Shown piece after piece: positions 1-5,036 of a DNA stretch of 5,036 bases. Source of the stretch: Chitinophagaceae bacterium (GTDB lineage Bacteria; Bacteroidota; Bacteroidia; Chitinophagales; Chitinophagaceae); assembly GCA_014379785.1 (NCBI GenBank), contig JACMLD010000445.1, positions 1 through 5,036 on the forward strand, given 5' to 3'. Made by a program: the position numbers and the translations under genes. Numbering within the stretch: the stretch's first letter is position 1; every line of letters begins with the position of its first letter. The notes under the pieces were generated by a model. That model searched no databases, had not been told where the DNA came from, and was given only the letters and a program-made list of their open reading frames with translations.

Positions 1-116
1 CCAAACTCGTGCCCGATATGCTCTTCCCAGACCGCTTGTAAAGCTTCCTGAACAGGTGTCAGGTTGGGGGTTGCCTGTACATTTGCTTGTTTGTCTACAG
101 TTTGCTCTTTGACCAT
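1..116 (-). CDS. NTF2-like (SnoaL-type) protein, N-terminal part only
   Basis: The ATG at 116-114 opens a frame that runs off the left edge after 38 codons. A good ribosome binding site (AGGAG on the minus strand, 129-125) sits 8 bases upstream and fixes the start. The visible protein has a polar N-terminal tail of about 20 residues, then VQEALQAVWEEHIGHEF, which resembles the first helix of the NTF2/SnoaL fold, including forms that are fused or adjacent to dienelactone hydrolases. In that family this helix is followed by a barrel that binds small hydrophobic molecules, but no pocket residues are visible here. Enzymatic role is unknown. The family call rests on one short helix, so it is moderate; that a gene starts here is well supported. 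Confidence 0.6.
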   Translation of the reverse strand, partial: MVKEQTVDKQANVQATPNLTPVQEALQAVWEEHIGHEF

Positions 117-398
117 GTTAGATTCTCCTAGTTCGTTTTATCTCAACTGTATTGATTCCAATGCTTAATTTCTTTCAGATTCTTATTTCATTCGCGATTG
201 TTGCCGAATTCTTTGTTTGCTCACGCGATCGAAGCGAAGCCTGCTTGATATCTACAATGAGGTGGTGGTTTGAGCTGTTTGTGAATTCATATTTTTGGGC
301 ACCTAAATTAAAATGATGCGGTTGCCTCAATTTCACCCAATATTTCTTTTGAGCTGTATATAGAACGATGGTTAGATGTCTTTGATCGTGAGCATATT
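117..398. other. AT-rich intergenic leader between the LLM remnant and the left-edge gene
   Basis: These 282 bases hold no frame that reads like a protein. The stretch is clearly richer in A and T than the DNA at 400-2090. As the only spacer before the gene at 116 it should contain that gene's promoter, but I find no convincing -35/-10 pair on the minus strand. The only feature I can place is the ribosome binding site at 125-129. No hairpin followed by a T-run is visible for the gene ending at 399. Confidence 0.5.
125..129 (-). promoter_or_regulatory. Ribosome binding site of the left-edge gene
   Basis: The minus strand reads TAGGAGAATCTAACATG. AGGAG lies 8 bases before the ATG at 116, a near-ideal Shine-Dalgarno match and spacing. 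It supports a real translation start, not a shadow frame. Confidence 0.75.
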
Positions 399-617
399 TT
401 AATTGTTCAAGAGTGGTGACATTCGCGTGCCAATCAGTTCAATGGAGCGCATCAGTTGGGTGTGGTTCATCAGCGCGTTGTCCATTTGAAACGTTACTCT
501 CGAAATGCCGCCGAGCGATTCGCTATGACGGCGGATTTTCTCCACCACTTTTTCGGGACTGCCGACCGGTAACGCGCCGGTTGCGCCGCGCTGCGCGTCA
601 AAAGCGGCACGCGGCAC
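399..617 (-). pseudogene. C-terminal remnant of an LLM-class flavin-dependent oxidoreductase
   Basis: The 72-residue frame matches the end of bacterial-luciferase-like monooxygenases. AFDAQRGATGALPVGSP, then EKVVEKI, then GGISRVTFQMDN, then a final helix containing SIELIGTR, is the usual closing part of this FMN/F420-dependent TIM-barrel family (typically about 330-360 residues). Everything before it, including the flavin-binding part of the barrel, is missing. A stop codon in the same frame (TGA, plus-strand 618-620) lies directly before the first possible start, a GTG at 617, and no ribosome binding site precedes it. The upstream neighbour ends at 626, so there is no room for the missing part: the gene is truncated, not frameshifted. 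The short tail (MSPLLNN, TAA at 399) may be native or replaced. Almost certainly non-functional as an oxidoreductase. Confidence 0.75.
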
Positions 618-625
618 TCATGGCT

Positions 626-1096
626 TCAGAACTCCGCGCCGCTCATGGCGGCCATGAACGCCATCGGGTTCCAGTATTCGCGGTAGTTGACGATCAATCC
701 ATTCTTGAAAGTCATAAACGTGGCGTAGCTCATTTCATAGGGGTTGCCGTTGCTGATCACCCGGCCTGAGACGCTCCACTCGGCAATGGCCATGTTGGGG
801 TCGTCGGTGGCGTTGATCTTTAGCGTGGGAGTACTTTGAATGTCGATGACGCTGGGATAGTTCTTCAAATACTCGTAGATGGCCGCGCGGCCGACCAGCT
901 TCCTGGATGCCACGTCGGGCGCAAAGGGAAATTCGACCACAATGTCTTCGTCGCAGAGTTCAGCCCAGCCCTTGATGTCTTTGGCGAGGAAGGTGTCCAG
1001 ACTGCGCTTGAACAGTTGCACTGCGGTCAGACCCGCAGGTGCGCCGGGATCGGTGATGGCGAGCGTGGCTTCGCTATGGAGGTGATCTTCTTGCAT
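626..1096 (-). CDS. SnoaL/PhzA-B-like NTF2-fold protein
   Basis: Complete frame of 156 residues. Residues from about 24 (AVQLFKRSLDTFLAKD) to the end fit the NTF2-like fold: an opening helix, then WAELCDEDIVVEFPFAPD, LVGRAAIYEYL, a strand with AIAEWSVSGRV, and the closing NYREYWNPMAFMAAM. This is the usual shape of the small proteins annotated as nuclear transport factor 2 family, SnoaL-like or PhzA/PhzB-like. Members include ketosteroid-isomerase-type enzymes, polyketide cyclases and many of unknown activity; the substrate cannot be read here. The ATG at 1096 is the only plausible start: a stop (TAA) lies in frame seven codons upstream, and only a weak GGA precedes it by 9 bases. The protein looks intact, unlike its neighbours. 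Such genes often sit beside LLM oxidoreductases, quinone reductases and hydrolases, as the remnants here also suggest. Confidence 0.85.
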   Translation of the reverse strand: MQEDHLHSEATLAITDPGAPAGLTAVQLFKRSLDTFLAKDIKGWAELCDEDIVVEFPFAPDVASRKLVGRAAIYEYLKNYPSVIDIQSTPTLKINATDDPNMAIAEWSVSGRVISNGNPYEMSYATFMTFKNGLIVNYREYWNPMAFMAAMSGAEF

Positions 1097-1347
1097 GTGA
1101 TTTTGTCCAAGTTAAAGTTACAAATGTTGACTTGCCCTGCGTGCGGCAATCTCGGGGCTATGGTTCAGTCCGGTTGTGTTGCTGTCGCTGATCGGGTGCT
1201 CCGCTCAAGCCACCCATGCGGGTATTCATCACATAGGGACCAACGCCCAGCGGCTTCACAGTCGTGAAACCCGATGCGCGCTTATGGCCCGCAGCTAGGG
1301 CCGACGCGATGAAGTTTCGATGCTCGTCGGAGACTTCTTCTGCGCAA
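1097..1347. other. GC-rich gap without a convincing gene; possible coding remnant
   Basis: One minus-strand frame stays open from 1347 to a TAG at 1158-1160 and reads plausibly protein-like in its middle (AGHKRASGFTTVKPLGVGPY, then VMNTRMGGLSGA). The GPYVMNT piece recalls the GPFVMNT motif near the C-terminus of pirin-type cupins, but the preceding residues do not fit and the spacing to the upstream Pro differs by one, so I do not assign it. The frame has no start or ribosome binding site of its own. A short inverted repeat (GGCCC 1286-1290 / GGGCC 1298-1302) has no T-run and is not a convincing terminator. It may be the tail of a gene whose front was lost at a join. Confidence 0.3.
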
Positions 1348-2037
1348 TCAGATCTTGATGAAGTTGTGCGCAGCCAATGAACCAAACGGCAAAGACGCAA
1401 TCGTGCCGCCAGCTTCCAGAGTGCCTAGATCCACAGGGAAGAAGCCCGTGCCGTCAATGATTTTTCGCACTTGGGTTTTGGCATCGGCGTCGTCACCTGA
1501 GTAGAACAGCACCCGCTGTCCACCAGACACTTTAGGCTCCTGCAATAGGTTCACCTCCAGATGATTAAAGGCTTTCACTACGCGTGCACCCGGTACGTAT
1601 TGCTTGAACACCTCGCTGGAGAATTTGCCGCCTAGATCAACAGCCCTGATACCGTAGGCTGCCAGCGGATTGCTGGGGTCTTTGGCATCAGGTGAATCTG
1701 GGTCGAGGAATTCAACTGGGTTGGTGCTGTCAATGACGATGCGACCATTCCATGCAGGCAGGGCACTGAATACCTTCTCTGCATCGACCCAGCGCACAGC
1801 CGCAATGACGATGTCGGCGCTGGCGGCTTCGGCAACAGTGTCGGCCTTTATGGAGGGGCCCACTTCGGCCACAAAGTCAGCCAGCGATTCCGGTCCGCGG
1901 CTGTTGGCTATGGTGGCTGCAATGCCATTTTTTGCCAATATGCGCGCCAGGTTTGAGCCGAGGGCTCCTGAACCAATAATTCCGATACTCATATCGATGT
2001 TTGCAGAGTTTTCTTGACCAAGGGTAATGTAAGACAT
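1348..2037 (-). CDS. NAD(P)-binding reductase of the F420-oxidoreductase-like family, with a foreign 15-residue leader
   Basis: Frame of 229 residues. The core begins at Met16 with MSIGIIGSGALGSNLARIL, a Rossmann strand-turn-helix with the GxGxxG fingerprint at residues 22-27. NSRGP at 45-49 is the usual site for the 2'-phosphate of NADP(H) in NADPH:F420-oxidoreductase-like proteins (F420_oxidored family). Later landmarks are ADIVIAAV, IVIDSTNP, the VVKAFNHL segment and a C-terminal AHNFIKI. Such proteins move hydride between NADP(H) and a partner; most bacterial members have no proven substrate and need not use F420. The start is set by AAAGGAG 9 bases before the ATG at 2037. Residues 1-15 (MSYITLGQENSANID) do not belong to this family and look like the start of a chloroperoxidase-type alpha/beta hydrolase. 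The native start was probably Met16 (1992), which has no visible ribosome binding site. Core length (214 residues) is normal, so activity may survive. Confidence 0.85.
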   Translation of the reverse strand: MSYITLGQENSANIDMSIGIIGSGALGSNLARILAKNGIAATIANSRGPESLADFVAEVGPSIKADTVAEAASADIVIAAVRWVDAEKVFSALPAWNGRIVIDSTNPVEFLDPDSPDAKDPSNPLAAYGIRAVDLGGKFSSEVFKQYVPGARVVKAFNHLEVNLLQEPKVSGGQRVLFYSGDDADAKTQVRKIIDGTGFFPVDLGTLEAGGTIASLPFGSLAAHNFIKI

Positions 2038-2046
2038 GAGAGGTTT

Positions 2047-2053
2047 CTCCTTT
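2047..2053 (-). promoter_or_regulatory. Strong ribosome binding site deciding the reductase start
   Basis: The minus strand reads AAAGGAGAAACCTCTCATG. The AAAGGAG lies 9 bases before the ATG at 2037. It favours this start over the further upstream in-frame codon at 2070 and over the internal Met at 1992. By inference it came with the hydrolase-like leader. Confidence 0.75.
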
Positions 2054-2072
2054 GTAAATCGATTTAGCAATT

Positions 2073-2092
2073 ACCAACGCCGTAAAGTTGGT
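2073..2092. repeat. Short inverted repeat between two genes
   Basis: ACCAAC (2073-2078) and GTTGGT (2087-2092) are perfect complements around an 8-base loop, directly after the stop codon of the dehydrogenase remnant and 20 bases before the reductase's ribosome binding site. No T-run follows on the minus strand, so a Rho-independent terminator is unlikely. It could be a repressor operator or chance. Confidence 0.35.
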
Positions 2093-2245
2093 CTAATTTT
2101 CTGTAAACTTCAGCACAACTTTGCCCCGTGTTCCTCCCTGCTCTAGTCGCTGATGTGCCTGAACGACCTGATCCCAAGAAAATACTGAATCAATCACTGG
2201 GCGAAGCTGATGACGCTCGATGAGTTTTGTTTTTATTAAAGACAT
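2093..2245 (-). pseudogene. C-terminal remnant of a zinc-type alcohol dehydrogenase / quinone oxidoreductase
   Basis: The last 45 or so residues (LIERHQLRPVIDSVFSWDQV, then VQAHQRLEQGGTRGKVVLKF, ending TEN before TAG) are the standard C-terminus of medium-chain dehydrogenases: xLRPVIDxVF, a helix with AHxxLE, and GKVVL. A full member has about 320-340 residues; the GroES-like and nucleotide-binding domains are missing. Upstream of about 2225-2245 the same frame runs into antisense-free GAF-protein DNA read in the wrong frame, so residues before roughly MSLIKTKL are artefactual. The left boundary (stop 2093-2095) is certain; the right boundary is approximate. Without its catalytic and cofactor domains it cannot act as a dehydrogenase. 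Confidence 0.75.
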
Positions 2246-3938
2246 GAAGTCGTGGATCAATGGAAGAAAAGTATTCATCAATTCGCTTAGCCAGGTCTGG
2301 AATAGTTTCCTTCAGGTGGAGCAATAATTCTTCTGCTTCCTCCCGCAGAAAAAAGTGTACTTTCTGCTCATCATCGGTAAAAAGAAAATTGGTGACAGAC
2401 TCCGTATACACATCAATCCTTGATATTATTTCCCGCAATAACGGGTAAGTCATATACGATTCAGCGCTCGTAACGATTTCCCTTACGGTCTTTAATTGTT
2501 CTACCAGGTCCTGTTGAATTGCATTATTTCTTTCCCCGGAAGAATTTCTTATATCAATTGCCCCATACAATGGAAATACCTGTTCAAATACGATCGGTTC
2601 CATTTTTACTTCTTCGCCTTTGTTGTGCCTGGCAAGGAAATTTGTTGCCGCCTGTACAAATCGCCATTCCACTGACGATTGAACAGCGGTGAATTGTTCC
2701 TTAATAATCTTATTGATCTCGTTATTCGACTGTTCTGTACTTTTTTTCAAAGCAAGTTGGAGGAGGTTGCAAACGCTATCAATCCCGGAATGAAATGAAC
2801 TGCTATAGAAATTTTCATCAACAGAAAATATTTCCAGCGCACCTGTAATTTCTTTTCCATCTTTTAAAGGAAAGAAGGAAAGCATCCTGAACCGGGCGAT
2901 ATCCGGGTTTTTTGTAAAAGGAAAATGCTTTGCCTTTTCGTCCGTATTGCTGGTAATGAATAATGGCTGGCTGTTGTTTTTTATGAAAGCCTCTTTTAAT
3001 TGAGAATAAAATCCGGGTCTTTCTTCGTCATGCCTGATTGATTTTAGTACCAGACTGGTAACATTATTTGAATTACCTGAAATAATATGCGATTGTAAAA
3101 AAGAAAGGAAACCTATGTTGATTTCCTGTGTATGTAGAAGCTGGGATAGTTCCTGACAAAGGCGATTGAAATTACTCTTGTCAGTAAACACATCCGGCGC
3201 GAGCAAACTATTTTGTACGGTTCTTAATAATTCATGTTCTGTAACATCATCTAAATGCAGGATGGTCATCCCTTCAAATTCGAATTGCTCGAGTGGTAGC
3301 AGGCTGGAAAGCCCCGGTTGGTTGTTGATATCTTTTATATAATGCAGGGTTTTGAAAAAATCTTCCGGAATTTCCGGAAGCTTAGAAGTTGTATGTACTT
3401 CGATAAACTGGGGGTCGAAATGTATTGAATAAAAATTCGTGTGTTTCTTTTTTTTATCGTTGTATGAATAAACCGAATTTATCTTTCCTTTTAATTTAAT
3501 TCCATAAAACCGTTCAAGAATTACCGTATATGCGATACATTCTTTAATACCCACACCAGACTTTTCATAAGAATCAAGATTACAAATATTTGATTTTTCA
3601 TCCAGGAACATCTCGCTGAATAACGAAGAGGCGTACACGACCTTGTTAGAGAACGGGACGGATACTGCATACAATTGTTCTTCATTTTTTACAGCTACGG
3701 GGAACACAGTTGTCATCATCAGGTCAATGACATTTCTATGGCTTTTGAGCAGGTAAAAATTATCAATTGGCTGCAACAGTTCAGGATGGAGAGAAACAAG
3801 ATCAGAAAGGTCCCGGTAAATCTTTCCCTTTCCATCTGTCTGCACCTGGATCAGTTTATTCCATTGGTTTAATAAGGGCAGGAAAGACAACCTGCTTCTG
3901 AATACCTGGTTCTGATTTGATTGATCCTCCGAAGGCAT
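2190..3938 (-). CDS. GAF-type protein of a Bacteroidota family, C-terminally truncated at a join
   Basis: Frame of 582 residues starting at ATG 3938 (only a weak AGG precedes it, common in Bacteroidota). It resembles a large soluble Bacteroidota family annotated as GAF domain-containing proteins. Recognisable parts: an N-terminal region of about 220 residues ending in LLPLEQFEFEGMTILHLDDV; a probable GAF sensor fold at about 225-400, with RMLSFFPLKDGKEITGALEI as the core strand region; then a helical part with WRFVQAATNFLARH and the hallmark VFPLYGAIDIRNSSGERNNA. No membrane segment, kinase or DNA-binding domain is visible. From memory, full members have roughly 780-800 residues and continue after the IDPxLxV segment. 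Here SSIDPRLHV is followed within a few residues by DNA of another gene, and the last 20 or so residues (from about THRASS to the stop at 2190) are out-of-frame dehydrogenase sequence. About 200 residues are therefore lost. GAF domains bind small ligands, sometimes cyclic nucleotides; the ligand is unknown. Confidence 0.75.
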   Translation of the reverse strand: MPSEDQSNQNQVFRSRLSFLPLLNQWNKLIQVQTDGKGKIYRDLSDLVSLHPELLQPIDNFYLLKSHRNVIDLMMTTVFPVAVKNEEQLYAVSVPFSNKVVYASSLFSEMFLDEKSNICNLDSYEKSGVGIKECIAYTVILERFYGIKLKGKINSVYSYNDKKKKHTNFYSIHFDPQFIEVHTTSKLPEIPEDFFKTLHYIKDINNQPGLSSLLPLEQFEFEGMTILHLDDVTEHELLRTVQNSLLAPDVFTDKSNFNRLCQELSQLLHTQEINIGFLSFLQSHIISGNSNNVTSLVLKSIRHDEERPGFYSQLKEAFIKNNSQPLFITSNTDEKAKHFPFTKNPDIARFRMLSFFPLKDGKEITGALEIFSVDENFYSSSFHSGIDSVCNLLQLALKKSTEQSNNEINKIIKEQFTAVQSSVEWRFVQAATNFLARHNKGEEVKMEPIVFEQVFPLYGAIDIRNSSGERNNAIQQDLVEQLKTVREIVTSAESYMTYPLLREIISRIDVYTESVTNFLFTDDEQKVHFFLREEAEELLLHLKETIPDLAKRIDEYFSSIDPRLHVFNKNKTHRASSASPSD

Positions 3939-3968
3939 TAACCTGATTTGATTACGTAACCTGGTTAA
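3938..3968. promoter_or_regulatory. Repeat cluster upstream of the GAF gene start, possible operator
   Basis: TAACCTG occurs twice in the same orientation (3939-3945 and 3957-3963, 18 bases apart). TTAACC (3938-3943) and GGTTAA (3963-3968) form an inverted pair around the palindrome TTACGTAA (3952-3959). The cluster touches the start codon at 3938-3936, a position where a bound protein would block expression. No matching regulator is present and no clear promoter box was found, so this is only a candidate. Confidence 0.3.
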
Positions 3969-4072
3969 AGTTAATAATTCGGGCTGATAAGCATACGGGG
4001 AGTGCTTTATTCAATATTGGTTTGGCCGCAAAGGACCAGAGGACAGTAAAGAAGAACACCTATTAATTATGT
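3939..4072. other. Intergenic gap between the HD-PycTM and GAF genes
   Basis: These 134 AT-rich bases follow the TAA at 4073. I see no hairpin with a T-run, so read-through from the upstream gene into the GAF gene is possible. No Bacteroidota-type promoter (TTTG with TAnnTTTG) stands out. A weak TTGAAT/TTATCA pair with an 18-base spacer is visible on the minus strand at about 3980-4010. The repeat cluster at 3938-3968 lies at its left end. Confidence 0.4.
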
Positions 4073-5036
4073 TTAAACAGGTTCGCTCAGGAACAAATAG
4101 GCAAATCCGAATGCAAGCACGGCAATGATCAATCCGAACATAAATATATTGTATGAATAGCGGATGAATTTATACTTCCTGGCCAGCACGATCCCCAGGA
4201 AATAAATATCCTTGATCATACTGCCATAGAGATAATCGCGGTCGGCCATCATTTCTTTCATGGCCCAGTCGTAATCCGTCAACTCCATGTTATAAAAATT
4301 TCCAAAGAAAAGAAGGTTGATCTTTTTCGCCTGTATATCTTCTTTGCTGAATGTACCTCCACTGATATTTGGCCGGGTAGCCAGGATGGCAAATACTACT
4401 GCAGAAAGACACACCACCACCAAAATAATCGTGGGATATACATATTCAGGATAGAATTGAAGCTTTCCAAGCAGTAAAGAGACCATTATAGAAATCACGA
4501 TCGTGTTGACCGATATCATAATATTTGCTTTACTGTCGGCCATCTGGCTCAGGTTAATATGGTTTTCAGACATGATCCGGAACATAGCAACTACTCCCCG
4601 TTCAGTACGACTCTGCTTGTCTTTTTCCAGTTTTGCTTGTTCTTTTTCTAGTTTTTCCTTCTCCTTGTCCTTCTCTTTCTCCCTGTCTTTCTCCTTGTCT
4701 TTCACTTCATCCGGGGTTGGTTCCAACATTTTCACCGCTATGTTCGGATCTGCTGCTTTTTCCTGCGCAGCTTTTTTTTCTTTTTTACCAAGTTTGTTTG
4801 ACATATCATGCAGGTGTTGTTGTTTAACTGGTTCGAGCTTGTCGCGACCGAAATCAGTAAAATACCGGTGACGTTCAAGGAAGTCGATATTGATCTGGCG
4901 CCATTCTTTCTTTCCGATCCTTTTCTCCTGCAGCATATTAATCTCTTCGCGCAGCAATTTATTCTTTTCTTCAAATGCCGGTGTGCCCAGGTGGAAGAGG
5001 TCTGAATCGCATATGATCTGTTCGATTACGTTTGTA
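4073..5036 (-). CDS. HD-domain / Pycsar-effector-type membrane protein, 5' end outside the window
   Basis: The frame is open to the window edge: 320 residues are visible, ending at TAA 4073, and the start is missing. The first residues (VIEQIICDSDLFHLGT) are the end of an HD phosphohydrolase domain, with the conserved metal-binding Asp in DSDLFHLG. A helix with FLERHRYFTDFGRDKLEPVK follows (about residues 51-71). Residues 110-141 are an almost pure Lys/Glu/Asp linker. Then comes the PycTM/DUF5706 signature, ENHINLSQMADSKANIMISV (157-176). Membrane segments lie at about 171-190, 200-220 and 294-316. HD plus PycTM fusions are common in Bacteroidota. In Pycsar anti-phage defence, cyclic UMP or CMP from a uridylate/cytidylate cyclase activates the TM effector, which damages the inner membrane. 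Here the HD domain might instead hydrolyse a nucleotide signal (inference). No cyclase is in view, so a defence role is unproven. Downstream, 134 bases separate it from the GAF gene. Confidence 0.82.
   Translation of the reverse strand, partial: TNVIEQIICDSDLFHLGTPAFEEKNKLLREEINMLQEKRIGKKEWRQINIDFLERHRYFTDFGRDKLEPVKQQHLHDMSNKLGKKEKKAAQEKAADPNIAVKMLEPTPDEVKDKEKDREKEKDKEKEKLEKEQAKLEKDKQSRTERGVVAMFRIMSENHINLSQMADSKANIMISVNTIVISIMVSLLLGKLQFYPEYVYPTIILVVVCLSAVVFAILATRPNISGGTFSKEDIQAKKINLLFFGNFYNMELTDYDWAMKEMMADRDYLYGSMIKDIYFLGIVLARKYKFIRYSYNIFMFGLIIAVLAFGFAYLFLSEPV
4613..4708 (-). repeat. Lys/Glu-rich low-complexity repeat inside the HD-PycTM gene
   Basis: About 32 codons encode an irregular repeat of DKEK, DREKEK, DKEKEK, LEKEQAK and LEKDK. 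The coding strand is nearly all purine over the first 50 bases, with GACAAGGAGAA recurring. The unit structure suggests growth by replication slippage. In the protein it would form a charged coiled coil or single alpha helix between the HD domain and the first membrane segment. Confidence 0.7.

Noticed and set aside
224..232. Possible cyanobacterial HIP1-like site (GCGATCGA within CGCGATCGA)
   Set aside because: Differs from HIP1 (GCGATCGC) at one base and occurs once in the leader; not evidence for cyanobacterial origin.
413..769. Plus-strand open frame of 118 residues
   Set aside because: It lies antisense to the LLM remnant and the NTF2-like gene, which both have clear family matches; composition is typical of a GC-rich shadow frame.
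836..1267. Plus-strand open frame of 143 residues
   Set aside because: Antisense to the intact NTF2-like gene, no ribosome binding site and no recognisable domain.
1286..1302. Terminator hairpin GGCCC/GGGCC after the reductase gene
   Set aside because: Five-base arms, no T-run; in GC-rich DNA such pairs are common by chance.
1670..2017. Plus-strand open frame of 115 residues
   Set aside because: Antisense to the reductase; the serine/alanine-rich translation mirrors the Rossmann codons.
2073..2092. Rho-independent terminator at the inverted repeat
   Set aside because: The hairpin arms are only 6 bases and no T-run follows on the transcribed strand.
4503..4871. Plus-strand frame rich in Ser/Phe/Leu that could pass for a membrane protein
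   Set aside because: It is the reverse of the Lys/Glu linker codons of the HD-PycTM gene; the apparent hydrophobic repeat is an artefact of reading GAA/AAG on the other strand.
4073..4957. Start of the HD-PycTM gene at the TTG at 4957
   Set aside because: The frame stays open to the window edge, and the upstream residues (DSDLFHLGT) are conserved HD-domain sequence, so the true start is outside the window.

Overview
The window is a mosaic of two compositionally different parts. All supportable genes lie on the minus strand. From about 2245 to the right end the DNA is AT-rich (for example 14 G/C in the 60 bases 3421-3480) and encodes two proteins of Bacteroidota type, most like the Chitinophagaceae/Sphingobacteriales. 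From about 400 to 2090 it is GC-rich (41 G/C in the 60 bases 541-600) and encodes small proteobacterial-looking redox and NTF2-like proteins. Bases 1-400 are AT-richer again and carry the start of another NTF2-like gene. No rRNA, tRNA, CRISPR array, transposase or integrase is visible.

Right part, in transcription order. The first gene is a 5'-truncated HD-domain / Pycsar-effector-type membrane protein (5036 to 4073), with a highly charged Lys/Glu linker and three membrane segments. After a 134-base gap comes a GAF-type protein of a Bacteroidota family (3938 to about 2240), which loses its C-terminal part where the sequence changes character. The two could be co-transcribed, but nothing proves a shared function.

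Left part, in transcription order. It holds the C-terminal end of a zinc-type alcohol dehydrogenase/quinone oxidoreductase without its front (about 2240 to 2093); an NAD(P)-binding reductase whose first 15 residues look borrowed from an alpha/beta hydrolase (2037 to 1348); a 251-base stretch with no convincing gene (1347 to 1097); an intact SnoaL/NTF2-like protein (1096 to 626); the last 70 or so residues of an LLM-class flavin oxidoreductase (617 to 399); an AT-rich leader (398 to 117); and the first 38 residues of another NTF2-like protein (116 to 1).

The main observation is the number of gene-internal joins: one near 2240 that breaks two genes at once, one near 1992 that makes an in-frame chimera, and one near 620 that beheads a gene. 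This could be a real patchwork island built by illegitimate recombination, or a chimeric assembly of reads from different organisms; the sequence alone cannot separate these. The most interesting single gene is the HD-Pycsar-effector fusion, related to cyclic-nucleotide-gated anti-phage effectors but with no cyclase gene in view.
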